Below are positions 1 to 8,999 of a stretch of DNA of 59,175 nucleotides, piece by piece. Numbering within the stretch: the first letter of the stretch is position 1; the number at the start of each line of letters is the position of its first letter. The position numbers and the translations under genes were made by a program. The notes beneath the pieces are model-generated. The model had not been told where the DNA came from, searched no databases, and was given only the letters and a program-made list of their open reading frames with translations. Origin of the DNA: an uncultured Photobacterium sp. (GTDB lineage: Bacteria > Pseudomonadota > Gammaproteobacteria > Enterobacterales > Vibrionaceae). The DNA lies in NCBI RefSeq assembly GCF_947039875.1, contig NZ_CAMRAN010000024.1, positions 1 through 59,175 on the forward strand, in the 5' to 3' direction.

Positions 1-2
1 TA

Positions 3-191
3 GTAAAATGGTTTAACGAAGAGAAAGGTTTTGGTTTTATTACTCAAGACAACGGCGGTGCTGACGTATTCGTTCACTTCCGTGCTATCGCTTCTGAAGG
101 CTTCAAGACATTGGCTGAAGGCCAAAAAGTGTCTTTCGAAGTAGAACAAGGCCAAAAAGGTCTTCAAGCTGCAAACGTTGTAGCTATCTAA
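3..191 (+). CDS. Cold-shock protein, CspA family (5' end outside window)
   Basis: Only the last 62 codons are visible; the start lies left of the window. The fragment carries the RNP1-like stretch KGFGFI and the RNP2-like stretch VFVHF, which bind single-stranded nucleic acid in the CspA family, and ends with the usual QAANVVAI tail. Family members are about 70 residues and act as cytoplasmic RNA chaperones, so roughly the first eight residues are missing. A strong hairpin with a T-run follows, so the gene is probably transcribed alone. Which Csp paralogue it is cannot be decided from this part. Confidence 0.95.
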
Positions 192-213
192 TTTATCCTC
201 GTTGATAAATAAT

Positions 214-242
214 AAAAATGCTGGCTATGGCCGGCATTTTTT
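214..242 (+). terminator. Rho-independent terminator of the csp gene
   Basis: A 12-bp stem (arms at 214-225 and 230-241, one G-T pair) closes a TATG loop and ends in a run of six T. It starts 22 bases after the csp stop codon. Confidence 0.85.
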
Positions 243-359
243 ATATCCGTTATTTAATCCATTCCCCGTCTTCTCTATCATCACTCAACGACGCCTTAAC
301 TGAACTATCACCGCATTTACTGTTATTACGTTCCTTCTTACATCCATAAGTGAATATTT

Positions 360-477
360 ATACCAATCCAATTATTACGCTATCATCGCTTAAAGCATGA
401 GATCCCTGATCATCCTCGTAAGCATTCGCTGTAGATAATGATATAAAAGGATAATAAATTAGATTATCAATTGGTAT
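360..477. repeat. Possible MITE-like or small inverted-repeat element
   Basis: ATACCAAT at 360-367 is matched by its exact inverse ATTGGTAT at 470-477, giving a 118-bp AT-rich unit that encodes no protein. It lies alone in the long csp-tal spacer. Small elements with such ends occur in Vibrionaceae as far as I recall, but I see no second copy in this window, and an 8-bp match in AT-rich DNA can be chance. Confidence 0.3.
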
Positions 478-683
478 TGATGAATGTCATGTAACATTTA
501 CCCGCTGTTATTTAATAAAATAGTAACTTTTCACCATTAATAATCCAGCACAAATGATCAACCTTCAGATCAAATGATCATCCTGTAAAAAGTAAATAAA
601 CACATCACATCAATAACAAAACAATAAATAAAATCTAAAACCGCTTTTATTGCGATCTGAATATGATTTATTCCCATTTTAAA

Positions 684-712
684 TTGACAAAAAAGCCAAA
701 AAAGACAATTAT
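684..712 (+). promoter_or_regulatory. Candidate sigma-70 promoter of tal
   Basis: A perfect -35 box TTGACA at 684-689 is followed after 17 bp by AATTAT at 707-712, which matches the -10 consensus at four of six positions. It would give a 5' leader of about 150 nt before tal. Confidence 0.4.
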
Positions 713-872
713 CAACTTATCAAATGCTCCAGTGCATTCCATATGCTCACGCTGTGGGTCAATGGTCACATTAATGTACTTAGAGTAAGTATTAATTCTT
801 TTGAACATGGTGCCATTTAAGGCTATAACTAATGCCATCATGACATAAGCCCTATACATAAGGTCGATAGAT

Positions 873-1823
873 ATGAGCACAAAATTAGAACAACTACGCG
901 CACTAACTACTGTTGTTGCTGACACTGGTGATATCAAAGATATCAGCAAATACCAGCCTGAAGATGCGACAACAAATCCATCATTGATCTTAAAAGCGGC
1001 ACAAATTGCAGAGTACGCTCCTTTAATTGACCAATCTATTGCTTATGCAAAAGCACAAAGCAATGATAAAGCACAGCAAATCCAAGATACTTGCGACATG
1101 CTTGCAGTAAACATTGGTAAAGAAATCCTAAACGTTGTTCCTGGTCGTATCTCGACTGAAGTTGATGCACGCCTTTCTTTCGATACTGAAAGCAGCGTAA
1201 TTAAAGCACGTCACCTAATCAAACTTTACAACGATGCAGGTATCAGCAACGATCGTATTTTGATCAAACTAGCATCTACTTGGGAAGGTATTCGTGCAGC
1301 TGAGATTCTTGAAAAAGAAGGCATCAACTGTAACCTAACACTTCTATTCTCTTTCGCTCAAGCACGTGCATGTGCTGAAGCTGGCGTATTCCTAATTTCA
1401 CCATTCGTTGGTCGTATTATGGATTGGTACAAAGCGAAAGAAGGCCGTAGTTTTGAAGCGCAAGAAGATCCAGGCGTGATCTCTGTGACTAACATCTATA
1501 ACTACTACAAACAACACGGTTACAATACCGTTGTTATGGGCGCAAGCTTCCGTAACATTGAAGAAATTCTTGAGCTAGCTGGTTGTGACCGTCTAACTAT
1601 CAGCCCACAACTTCTTCAAGAACTTGAAGATGCTACAGGTGTTGTAGAGCCTAAGCTTGTTGCTGCAACTGAGCTAAAAGCACGCCCAGCTGCAATGACT
1701 CACGCTGAATTCCTATGGGATCACAACCAAGAAGCAATGGCTGTTGAGAAACTAGCTGAAGGTATTCGTAACTTCGCAGTAGACCAAGGCAAACTAGAGA
1801 CTATGATCGCAGATCGTCTTTAA
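873..1823 (+). CDS. tal: Transaldolase
   Basis: A 316-residue cytoplasmic enzyme of the non-oxidative pentose phosphate pathway. It moves a dihydroxyacetone unit from sedoheptulose 7-phosphate to glyceraldehyde 3-phosphate. The length matches the TalA/TalB class. The Schiff-base lysine is K132 in the stretch RILIKLAST, and D17 in ADTGD matches the conserved catalytic aspartate. The ATG at 873 is preceded by AAGG. Transketolase follows 81 bp downstream in the same direction, separated by a hairpin, so the two enzymes of the pathway are probably co-expressed with reduced read-through. TalA and TalB cannot be told apart here. Confidence 0.97.
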   Translation: MSTKLEQLRALTTVVADTGDIKDISKYQPEDATTNPSLILKAAQIAEYAPLIDQSIAYAKAQSNDKAQQIQDTCDMLAVNIGKEILNVVPGRISTEVDARLSFDTESSVIKARHLIKLYNDAGISNDRILIKLASTWEGIRAAEILEKEGINCNLTLLFSFAQARACAEAGVFLISPFVGRIMDWYKAKEGRSFEAQEDPGVISVTNIYNYYKQHGYNTVVMGASFRNIEEILELAGCDRLTISPQLLQELEDATGVVEPKLVAATELKARPAAMTHAEFLWDHNQEAMAVEKLAEGIRNFAVDQGKLETMIADRL

Positions 1824-1840
1824 TCGCTAAGCACTATTTC

Positions 1841-1870
1841 AGAAAGCGGCTTCTAGAGCCGCTTTCTTAA
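1841..1870 (+). terminator. Hairpin between tal and tkt
   Basis: An 11-bp perfect stem (1841-1851 with 1857-1867) with loop TCTAG follows tal by 17 bases. The T-run is interrupted (TTCTTAATTT), so it may be a partial terminator or an mRNA 3'-end protector that still lets tkt be read. Confidence 0.6.
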
Positions 1871-1904
1871 TTTAAAATTTACTTAATATTTTGGTGGAAA
1901 CACT

Positions 1905-3899
1905 ATGGAACATAAAATGTTAGCTAACGCTATTCGTGCTCTAAGCATGGACGGTGTACAACAAGCAAATTCAGGTCACCCAGGCGCACCTATGGGTATG
2001 GCTGATATCGCAGAAGTTCTTTGGCGTGGTCATATGGACCATAACCCACAAGATCCTAAATGGGCAGATCGCGACCGTTTTGTACTATCAAACGGCCACG
2101 GCTCTATGCTTATTTACTCTTTACTTCACCTAACAGGTTATGACCTATCAATTGACGATCTTAAAAACTTCCGTCAACTGCATTCAAAAACACCGGGTCA
2201 CCCAGAATACGGTTATGCGCCAGGCGTTGAAACAACAACAGGTCCTCTAGGCCAAGGTATTACTAACGCTGTTGGTATGGCGCTTGCTGAAAAAGCAATG
2301 GCTGCACAATTCAACCGTGAAGGCCATGATATCGTCAACCACAACACTTACGCTTTCATGGGCGACGGTTGTATGATGGAAGGTATCTCTCACGAAGCAT
2401 GTTCTCTAGCTGGTACGCTAGGTCTTGGTAAGCTAGTTGCTTTCTGGGATGACAACGGCATCTCGATCGATGGTGAAGTTGAAGGTTGGTTCGCTGACGA
2501 TACTGCTAAACGTTTTGAAGCTTACGGCTGGCACGTAATTCGTAGCGTTGATGGCCACGATGCAGCAGCAATCAATGCCGCTATTGAAGAAGCAAAAGCT
2601 GAAACAGCTAAGCCTACGTTGATCTGTTGTAAAACAATCATCGGTTTTGGTTCACCAAACAAGGCAGGTTCTCACGACTGTCACGGTGCTCCACTAGGCG
2701 CTGAAGAAATCAAAGCAGCACGTGAATTCCTTGGTTGGAACCACGGTCCTTTTGAAATTCCAGCAGACATCTATGCTGAGTGGGATGCAAAAGAAGCAGG
2801 TAAAGCGAAGCAAGCATCTTGGAACGAGAAGTTTGCAGCATACACAGCAGCATTCCCTGGGCTAGCGGCTGAGTTTACTCGTCGTATGAACGGTGGTCTA
2901 CCTGCTAACTGGGAAGCTGAAACAAGCAAAGTTATTGCTGATCTACAAGCAAACCCAGCTAATATTGCATCACGTAAAGCCTCTCAAAACGCACTTGAAG
3001 CATTTGGTAAACTATTACCTGAATTCATGGGCGGTTCTGCTGACCTAGCGCCTTCAAACCTAACTATGTGGTCTGGTTCTAAGTCAATCACACCAACTGA
3101 TGCTTCAGGCAACTACATTCACTACGGTGTTCGTGAATTTGGTATGACTGCAATCATCAACGGTATGGCACTACACGGTGGTTTCGTTCCTTACGGCGCA
3201 ACATTCCTAATGTTCATGGAATACGCACGTAACGCACTACGCATGGCTGCTCTGATGAAAGTTCAGAACATTCAAGTGTACACACACGATTCAATCGGTC
3301 TAGGCGAAGATGGTCCAACTCACCAACCAGTTGAGCAAGTATCATCTCTACGTCTAACACCAAACATGAGCACATGGCGCCCATGTGACCAAGTTGAATC
3401 TGCTGTTTCTTGGAAATACGCGATTGAACGTAAAGATGGTCCAACATCTTTAATCTTCTCTCGTCAAAACCTAACTCAACAAGATCGTACTGCAGAGCAA
3501 GTAGCTAACATCGTTAAGGGTGGTTACATCCTTAAAGATTGTGCTGGTAAGCCAGAGCTAATCTTAATTGCAACAGGTTCTGAAGTGGGTATCGCAGCAG
3601 AAGCATACGCAGAACTAACAGCAGCTGGTCGTCAAGTACGTCTAGTTTCTATGCCTGCTACTGATTTGTTTGATAAGCAAGATGCCGCTTACCGTGAAAG
3701 TGTTCTACCAGCAGACGTTACAGCTCGTATTGCTATTGAAGCGGGTATTGCTGATTACTGGTACAAGTATGTAGGCCTTAACGGTCGTATTATCGGTATG
3801 ACAACATTTGGTGAATCAGCGCCTGCTGAAGAGTTATTCAAAATGTTCGGCTTTACTGTTGAAAACATCGTTAACAATGCTAAAGAACTACTAGCATAA
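1905..3899 (+). CDS. tkt: Transketolase
   Basis: A 664-residue thiamine diphosphate enzyme of the pentose phosphate pathway, which transfers a two-carbon ketol unit between sugar phosphates. The N-terminus has [12 protein letters not shown] with catalytic H25. The GDGCMMEG stretch near residues 153-160 is the ThDP/metal motif, and [11 protein letters not shown] in the second half is the pyrimidine-domain signature with its catalytic glutamate. The length is typical for the family. The ATG at 1905 follows a GGTGGA-like ribosome site. It pairs functionally with tal just upstream, and a terminator follows. TktA and TktB names cannot be assigned from the sequence. Confidence 0.97.
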   Translation: MEHKMLANAIRALSMDGVQQANSGHPGAPMGMADIAEVLWRGHMDHNPQDPKWADRDRFVLSNGHGSMLIYSLLHLTGYDLSIDDLKNFRQLHSKTPGHPEYGYAPGVETTTGPLGQGITNAVGMALAEKAMAAQFNREGHDIVNHNTYAFMGDGCMMEGISHEACSLAGTLGLGKLVAFWDDNGISIDGEVEGWFADDTAKRFEAYGWHVIRSVDGHDAAAINAAIEEAKAETAKPTLICCKTIIGFGSPNKAGSHDCHGAPLGAEEIKAAREFLGWNHGPFEIPADIYAEWDAKEAGKAKQASWNEKFAAYTAAFPGLAAEFTRRMNGGLPANWEAETSKVIADLQANPANIASRKASQNALEAFGKLLPEFMGGSADLAPSNLTMWSGSKSITPTDASGNYIHYGVREFGMTAIINGMALHGGFVPYGATFLMFMEYARNALRMAALMKVQNIQVYTHDSIGLGEDGPTHQPVEQVSSLRLTPNMSTWRPCDQVESAVSWKYAIERKDGPTSLIFSRQNLTQQDRTAEQVANIVKGGYILKDCAGKPELILIATGSEVGIAAEAYAELTAAGRQVRLVSMPATDLFDKQDAAYRESVLPADVTARIAIEAGIADYWYKYVGLNGRIIGMTTFGESAPAEELFKMFGFTVENIVNNAKELLA

Positions 3900-3953
3900 G
3901 TTAATAGTTAATAAGAACCGTATTTTTGTTCTTAAATAACGAATCTAAAAATG

Positions 3954-3980
3954 GTCTAACGAATGTTAGGCTATTTTTTT
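3954..3980 (+). terminator. Rho-independent terminator of tkt
   Basis: GTCTAAC at 3954-3960 pairs with GTTAGGC at 3965-3971 around a GAAT loop and is followed by TATTTTTTT. Confidence 0.75.
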
Positions 3981-4661
3981 ATCTGTTTTTTATGATCTAA
4001 GTGTTACTTCATAAGTATTGCTTCATAATCATCCGCAAGCAGTCATTATTTTCTCGTTAATTTAAACGGGAATCACTCCCAAAAAATAATTTTAACTGAT
4101 ATCCACAATAAATTTCACCTTGTTGAAAGACAAAATGCCGCTTGCTATATGATATAAAGCTATCAAAAATTAGCCCGACATCCATTTCTTAAGCGTGATG
4201 CTTTTAGAGTTGAGTTCTTTATCACGATGATTACGATTCTTTAGCAATCGCACTCGATGCTACTTTTTACGCTCATTTTATGGGCTATTATTTAACATTT
4301 AATTCATAGTGTAGATATATTATTCAATACTCAAGTCCATTAACCATAATAAATAACTATTAATTAATACTTATTCCGTCAAAAAACAAATAACCGTTTT
4401 ATTCCCCTTTAAATACATTGTCATTATTAATAGCTATGTTTCCATTTTTATAGACTAATATAAAGATTAACAATTATATTTAATTAATTTCCCATATGAT
4501 GATTTCTATTCTTTATACCTATTTTTATTATTCAGCAATTATCAAAAATAGAATATTTGATTATAAAAAAGTATATTGTCAAAATTTAAAATAAGCGTAA
4601 ATTAAATTTCATAGACAGACACAAACTTATTATTAACGCTGTTTATTGAAGGATTAAGAAT
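3981..4661. other. AT-rich intergenic region before the His-rich gene
   Basis: About 680 bp with no credible coding sequence. A weak promoter-like pair, TTGTCA at 4576-4581 and TAAATT at 4598-4603 (16-bp spacer), could drive the downstream gene. Nothing else is recognisable. Confidence 0.5.
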
Positions 4662-4973
4662 ATGAGTCATAATAGCCAAGAGCATCAAGGTTCTCAAAAA
4701 GGTCATCAACATACAGCTGAAGCTGAACATGTGAAGATGGAACGTCGCTACAGTGAAGAAGTTGAACACAAACATGACCGTGACCACCATGAAGTACGTG
4801 ACCATGAAAAAAGCCACCCACACACTCAGCATGGTGGCGATCCTAAAGGCCATAAACATCCAGAACAAACTCATGGCGACCGCCATGAACATGACGAACA
4901 CCGTCATCACAAAGCTAAAGAGCATGATCATAAAGAATCATCTCGAGAGCATCACAAAACGTCAACTAAATAA
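4662..4973 (+). CDS. Histidine-rich small hydrophilic protein
   Basis: I do not recognise a characterised family. The 103-residue product has 25 histidines spread over its whole length, many as HH, HxH or with D/E between them, plus many K, E and D. It has no cysteine, no hydrophobic segment and no signal peptide, so it should be soluble, cytoplasmic and largely disordered. Such composition fits binding of Ni, Zn, Co or Cu as a store or buffer; that is inference. The ATG is preceded by GAAGGA with good spacing. It stands alone between long spacers, with a bidirectional terminator behind it, and no metal transporter or hydrogenase/urease gene lies nearby. Confidence 0.7.
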   Translation: MSHNSQEHQGSQKGHQHTAEAEHVKMERRYSEEVEHKHDRDHHEVRDHEKSHPHTQHGGDPKGHKHPEQTHGDRHEHDEHRHHKAKEHDHKESSREHHKTSTK

Positions 4974-5011
4974 TTAGTTATTCAAGTTTACGTTTTTATT
5001 CGTGATATTTT

Positions 5012-5065
5012 AAAAGCCGATTTAATAGCAATAATAATTATATTATTCATTTAAATCGGCTTTTG
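5012..5065. terminator. Bidirectional terminator between the His-rich gene and the RibD-like gene
   Basis: AAAAGCCGATTTAA at 5012-5025 is perfectly complementary to 5051-5064. T-rich flanks on each strand let it serve both converging genes. Confidence 0.75.
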
Positions 5066-5092
5066 TTTATTTATTTTTGTAATAATATATTT

Positions 5093-5533
5093 TTACTTAT
5101 TTAATAAGTATGGCGATATAAACGTAAAAACCTCTTGCTCACACAAACCAACACTTACTTCAATACCAGCCTGTTTTAAAACATCAATACCCTTGCCACT
5201 ATTTCGTGGGTCAGGATCAAGGGTAGCAACTACGACTCGCTTTATCCCTTTTTCAACCAAAGTATGTGCACAGGATGGTGTACGACCAACAAACGAACAA
5301 GGCTCTAAAGTCACATAAGCGGTTACATCGTTAAGTGACGATGCATAATTTGCTAATGCCATCGCTTCTGCATGATGACACCCCGGTAACTGCGTAAAAC
5401 CTTCACTCACAATTTTTCCATCTCGCACTAGCACACACCCAACAGGTGGGTTAGGACGGCAAGCTGGCAATGCTTGATGTGATAATGCTAATGCACGCTG
5501 CATAAAGCTGATTTCTTGCGCTAAATCTGTCAT
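5093..5533 (-). CDS. Stand-alone RibD-type deaminase domain protein
   Basis: The 146 residues cover a cytidine/deoxycytidylate deaminase-fold domain like the N-terminal half of RibD. The zinc site is visible: HAE at residues 54-56, and C79 and C88 in the pattern PCSFVGRTPSC. In the riboflavin pathway this domain deaminates the diaminopyrimidine ribosyl phosphate intermediate. The reductase half present in normal RibD (about 360 residues) is absent, and no other rib gene is near. It could be a second pyrimidine deaminase, a split RibD part or a base deaminase of another role. The domain is certain, the substrate is not. Confidence 0.85.
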   Translation of the reverse strand: MTDLAQEISFMQRALALSHQALPACRPNPPVGCVLVRDGKIVSEGFTQLPGCHHAEAMALANYASSLNDVTAYVTLEPCSFVGRTPSCAHTLVEKGIKRVVVATLDPDPRNSGKGIDVLKQAGIEVSVGLCEQEVFTFISPYLLNK

Positions 5534-5688
5534 AACAACTTCACTTTAATGATCACAGAGAATCTATTCTATACCGAAATCAGGCTAACCGTTATGTTGA
5601 AGCCATGAATGATATATGAATCAATGACTCACCCTCAATTCAGGTGCCGTAGGTTTAAATACCCGTTCTGAATAACATGAGGTTTTTC

Positions 5689-5985
5689 ATGAAACGATTA
5701 ATAATAACGTTAGCATTATCGCTAGCACTGCATTCATTCTCGGCTTTAGCATCGATGCCTACCACCGGCAAACAGCCCCCGTTAACGACTCAGCACCTGA
5801 TTGAGTATATTGATCATACTCATCAATTAACAGCCGCAGAAAAAATTCAGACCAATGTAGTAAATTCGATAAATATCAATAACTATTTACAGATCAATTC
5901 TCATAAAGATCCGCATTTAGAACAACGAGAAGTCGTACTTCGTCCTAAGAAAAAATACACCAGTAGCTATCAAAGTCACAACTAA
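5689..5985 (+). CDS. Small secreted protein of unknown function
   Basis: I do not recognise a family. I chose the ATG at 5689 because GAGG at 5679-5682 sits six bases before it; an ATG at 5677 would overlap that site. The 98-residue product has a classical Sec signal peptide (MKR, then a Leu/Ala-rich core, with likely cleavage after SALA near residue 21). The short mature part is polar and basic at its end. It has no cysteine, so it should be a soluble periplasmic or secreted peptide. The murein endopeptidase mepM follows 300 bp later on the same strand, with a hairpin in between. Confidence 0.65.
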   Translation: MKRLIITLALSLALHSFSALASMPTTGKQPPLTTQHLIEYIDHTHQLTAAEKIQTNVVNSININNYLQINSHKDPHLEQREVVLRPKKKYTSSYQSHN

Positions 5986-6039
5986 TACAAATAACAATAA
6001 AGATAATCAACCATTATCTTTTATTCCCTTAATATAATA

Positions 6040-6087
6040 TTCGTCCAGCTTAATATTGCATCAATTAGCTGGACGAAATTGCTTTTT
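6040..6087 (+). terminator. Hairpin terminator after the small secreted protein gene
   Basis: TTCGTCCAGCT at 6040-6050 is perfectly complementary to 6067-6077, and TTTTT follows at about 6083-6087. The rest of the 5986-6286 spacer is AT-rich with nothing else visible. Confidence 0.6.
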
Positions 6088-6286
6088 CTACATCCTTGAG
6101 AGTAAAAATACCTTATAATCATTATTTATATACTTTATAGATGTAATCATTGAGAAATTAAGTAAAAAAACAGCCCCTACAGCATTAATTCATTTAAGGT
6201 TCAGAAAGGCTATGTTTTGATACCTATTCGCCAAATAAGCCAAGTGCCAACGCACTCATTTAAAAATAAAAGAACGAACGAGTATT

Positions 6287-7618
6287 ATGTTTACGTTTAA
6301 AACGACAGCACTAACTAATTTTGTAAACTATCGCCTTATTAGCCTAGTTGGGCTCTCAATCATCACTACAGCTGCCGTATTATCAATTAACACCACATCA
6401 TTAGCACACCATAAAGAAATACAACTGCCTTTAATTACTACGCCTCAAGTTGTATTAAATACTTTAAAACCAGCAGCAGTAACCAAAAATATTATATTGC
6501 CACCAACTTATGAATATAAAGTTAAGCAAGGCGATACACTGAGTGGAATCTTTTCTCGTTTAAATTTACCGCAATCTGATATAAAAGACATCATGGCGGC
6601 AGATTTAAATAGCTTACAAATTGATAACTTACGTCCAAAAGATATTTTACGATTTTGGGTAACAGACACTGATCATCGCTTAAATAAACTCCAATTACAA
6701 TTTAACGTCGCACGTACTATTGACTATACGCGAGATAAAAATAACGACTTTGATGTTAAAGAAGTTATCTTACCTGGAGTATGGCGAGAAAAAGTCATCA
6801 ACGGTAATATTCGTGGAAGTTTTAGTCTTTCCGCTCAAAAAGCAGGTTTAAAAGACAGTGAAATTAATGAAATCATTGCCATCTTTAAAGATAAACTGAA
6901 TTTTCAGCAAGACGTAAAAACAGGCGATCGATTTGAAGTTGTTAGCAAAGCTAAGTATATCAATGACCAAGCGAGTGGTGATACTGAACTCCAAGCTATT
7001 CGCATTTTCACCAAAAAACACCAATATTCTGCTTATTTAAGCAGTGACGGTAACTTCTATGATCAAAATGGTGAAAGCTTACAGCGCGCGTTTTTACGTT
7101 ATCCAACAACAAAACCGTTCCGTATTAGTTCACGCTTTGACCCTTATCGTCGCCATCCAGTAACAGGACGTATTCAGCCACATAACGGAGTCGATTTTGC
7201 CGTGCCAACAGGCACTCCAGTATTAGCAACCAGTGATGGTGTTGTCACTCGTGTCACAAACCACCCTTATGCAGGCCGTTATGTGGTAATCAAACACAGT
7301 GCTAATTACAGTACCCGTTACCTACATAATAGCCGCATCTTGGTCAAAGTTGGTCAACGTGTAAAACGCGGTCAAAAAATCGCATTATCTGGTAGAACTG
7401 GACGTGTTACTGGCCCTCATATTCACTATGAATTGTTGGTACGTGGCAAACCTGTTAACCCATTAACAGCGAAGATTCCATTAGCTGCATCGGTTTCACA
7501 TAAACAAAAGAAAGCCTTTGAGCTTGATGTAGTGCAATACAACCGTTTAATGCAGCAGCCATTACCACCGAAAGAGACTGAGATTCAAGTCGCGATCAAC
7601 GAACCGAAAGATTTGTGA
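6287..7618 (+). CDS. mepM: Murein DD-endopeptidase MepM (M23 family)
   Basis: A 443-residue, membrane-anchored periplasmic hydrolase that cuts D-Ala-mDAP cross-links to let new murein strands be inserted. Residues 17-40 form an N-terminal membrane anchor. A LysM/OapA-like region begins at about residue 76 with YEYKVKQGDTLSGIF. The C-terminal M23 domain has the zinc motifs HNGVDFA (HxxxD) and GPHIHYE (HxH). Length and order match E. coli MepM (about 440 residues). It is a single gene with a hairpin after the stop codon. Confidence 0.92.
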   Translation: MFTFKTTALTNFVNYRLISLVGLSIITTAAVLSINTTSLAHHKEIQLPLITTPQVVLNTLKPAAVTKNIILPPTYEYKVKQGDTLSGIFSRLNLPQSDIKDIMAADLNSLQIDNLRPKDILRFWVTDTDHRLNKLQLQFNVARTIDYTRDKNNDFDVKEVILPGVWREKVINGNIRGSFSLSAQKAGLKDSEINEIIAIFKDKLNFQQDVKTGDRFEVVSKAKYINDQASGDTELQAIRIFTKKHQYSAYLSSDGNFYDQNGESLQRAFLRYPTTKPFRISSRFDPYRRHPVTGRIQPHNGVDFAVPTGTPVLATSDGVVTRVTNHPYAGRYVVIKHSANYSTRYLHNSRILVKVGQRVKRGQKIALSGRTGRVTGPHIHYELLVRGKPVNPLTAKIPLAASVSHKQKKAFELDVVQYNRLMQQPLPPKETEIQVAINEPKDL

Positions 7619-7627
7619 TAATCCCTA

Positions 7628-7665
7628 TAAAGGCATTGCTGACCCACAGTAATGCCTTTATTAAA
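7628..7665 (+). terminator. Hairpin after mepM
   Basis: TAAAGGCATT at 7628-7637 is complementary to 7651-7660. Only TTAAA follows, so termination may be incomplete. Confidence 0.5.
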
Positions 7666-7846
7666 CAGAGCACCTTACCTCAGATACACTCTGATACATT
7701 TATGTTACTTTAAATCTAATTAAACGTGATATCGTTCCTGTTTTAAAATGGACTTAATGATTATTCTCAAGGCGTTATAACGCAGTTCTATTGCAAAAAT
7801 ATGAATTAATTATTATCTCTCAATAGCCCATATACAGGACGTATCT

Positions 7847-8899
7847 ATGGCCACAAAAAATATCCCGTTTGAATTTGCAGATCTCATGGTTGAACCGGGA
7901 AGCCATGCCAATTGCGAACTTGAAATTGCTCGCCTATATACTCACTCCCCATTATCAGTCTCTGTTGATATTCTGCATGGAAAACATCCAGGCCCAGTAT
8001 TACTGATCAATGCTGCTATTCATGGTGATGAGCTCAACGGTATTGAAGTTGTACGTCAAGTTATTGAAAAAATAGATTTATCAAAACTACACGGCACTAT
8101 TATTGCTGTGCCTGTCGTTAACGTGTTTGGCTTTATTCATAAATCACGTTATCTTCCAGATCGCCGAGATTTAAACCGTTGTTTTCCAGGCGCAGAACGC
8201 GGCTCCATCGCAGGCCGTATGGCATATCAATACTTTAACCAAGTTGTACGCCGAGCTACTCATGTGGTTGATTTGCATACTGCCGCTATTTATCGTACGA
8301 ACTTACCACAAATTCGTGCAAATCTTGATAACCCACAGGCTCAAGCAATGGCAATGGCATTTGGCTCTCCGGTAGTTGTTGACGCTAGCCTTCGTGAAGG
8401 CTCATTACGTGCCGCAGCCGAAGAATTTAATATTCCCGTGATCACCTTTGAAGCAGGTGAAGCACTTCGCCTTGATGCCCATGCCGTTGGTTCAGGTGTA
8501 CAAGGTGTATTAAAAGTAATGCAGTACTTAGAAATGTTACGTACGAGTCGCAGTAAAAAAATAGTAGAGCCAATGGTGCCAAAGGCGACACGTTGGGTAC
8601 GTGCTGATTCTGATGGCTTACTACGCTCACACGTTGCATTAGGTGAAAAAGTAAATAAAAACCAAGTGATTGCGACGATCAGTGATCCTGCTGGTAGCAA
8701 TCAAATAACAGTGATTGCACCACAAGGTGGCATTGTCATTGGTCAGCAAACACTACCACTCGTAAACGAAGGTGATGCTATTTTCCACATTGCGTTTTTT
8801 GAAGAACCTGATGGCTTAGTAGAAGAGCAAGTTGAGTCTTATCTTTACGATGCTATTGAAGAGCTTGATGATGATTTAAAATGGGGTATGACCAGTTAA
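7847..8899 (+). CDS. Succinylglutamate desuccinylase/aspartoacylase family protein
   Basis: A 350-residue zinc-dependent amidohydrolase of the M14-like AstE/AspA group. The zinc ligands are visible as H59 and E62 in IHGDELNG and H144 in VVDLHTA. R110-type phosphate/carboxylate-binding residues lie in DRRDLNRCF, and a glutamate in TFEAGE (202-205) fits the catalytic position. The C-terminal 100 residues form a second, biotinyl-like beta domain (SHVALGEKV..IATISDP). It is not part of an arginine succinyltransferase (ast) cluster here, so the real substrate is unknown; other members of this group remove N-acyl or glutamyl groups. Confidence 0.85.
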   Translation: MATKNIPFEFADLMVEPGSHANCELEIARLYTHSPLSVSVDILHGKHPGPVLLINAAIHGDELNGIEVVRQVIEKIDLSKLHGTIIAVPVVNVFGFIHKSRYLPDRRDLNRCFPGAERGSIAGRMAYQYFNQVVRRATHVVDLHTAAIYRTNLPQIRANLDNPQAQAMAMAFGSPVVVDASLREGSLRAAAEEFNIPVITFEAGEALRLDAHAVGSGVQGVLKVMQYLEMLRTSRSKKIVEPMVPKATRWVRADSDGLLRSHVALGEKVNKNQVIATISDPAGSNQITVIAPQGGIVIGQQTLPLVNEGDAIFHIAFFEEPDGLVEEQVESYLYDAIEELDDDLKWGMTS

Positions 8900-8942
8900 T
8901 TCATCATTATCATTAAAAAAAGTCTCTAAATAAAGTACAAAC

Positions 8943-8973
8943 AAAAAGAGAAGCATCATTGGCTTCTCTTTTT
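8943..8973. terminator. Bidirectional terminator
   Basis: A 12-bp perfect stem (8943-8954 with 8962-8973), A-rich on one arm and T-rich on the other, lies between two converging genes. Confidence 0.85.
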
Positions 8974-8999
8974 ATGGTATTTATTTTGTAGCTTACTGT

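Larger units (their letters stand above)
243..872. other. Long intergenic region, csp to tal
   Basis: About 630 bp without a supported gene. It holds the inverted-repeat unit at 360-477, a pair of AATGATCA direct repeats near 555-580 and the candidate tal promoter at 684-712. The rest is AT-rich with no structure I can name. Confidence 0.6.

Noticed and set aside
668..949. Minus-strand open frame of 93 codons overlapping the start of tal
   Set aside because: It lies over the tal promoter and first codons, has no recognisable family or ribosome site, and tal is certain.
4602..4931. Minus-strand Met/Phe-rich frame resembling a membrane protein
   Set aside because: It is the reverse image of the His-rich gene: CAT codons for His read as ATG on the other strand, which creates the Met-rich look.
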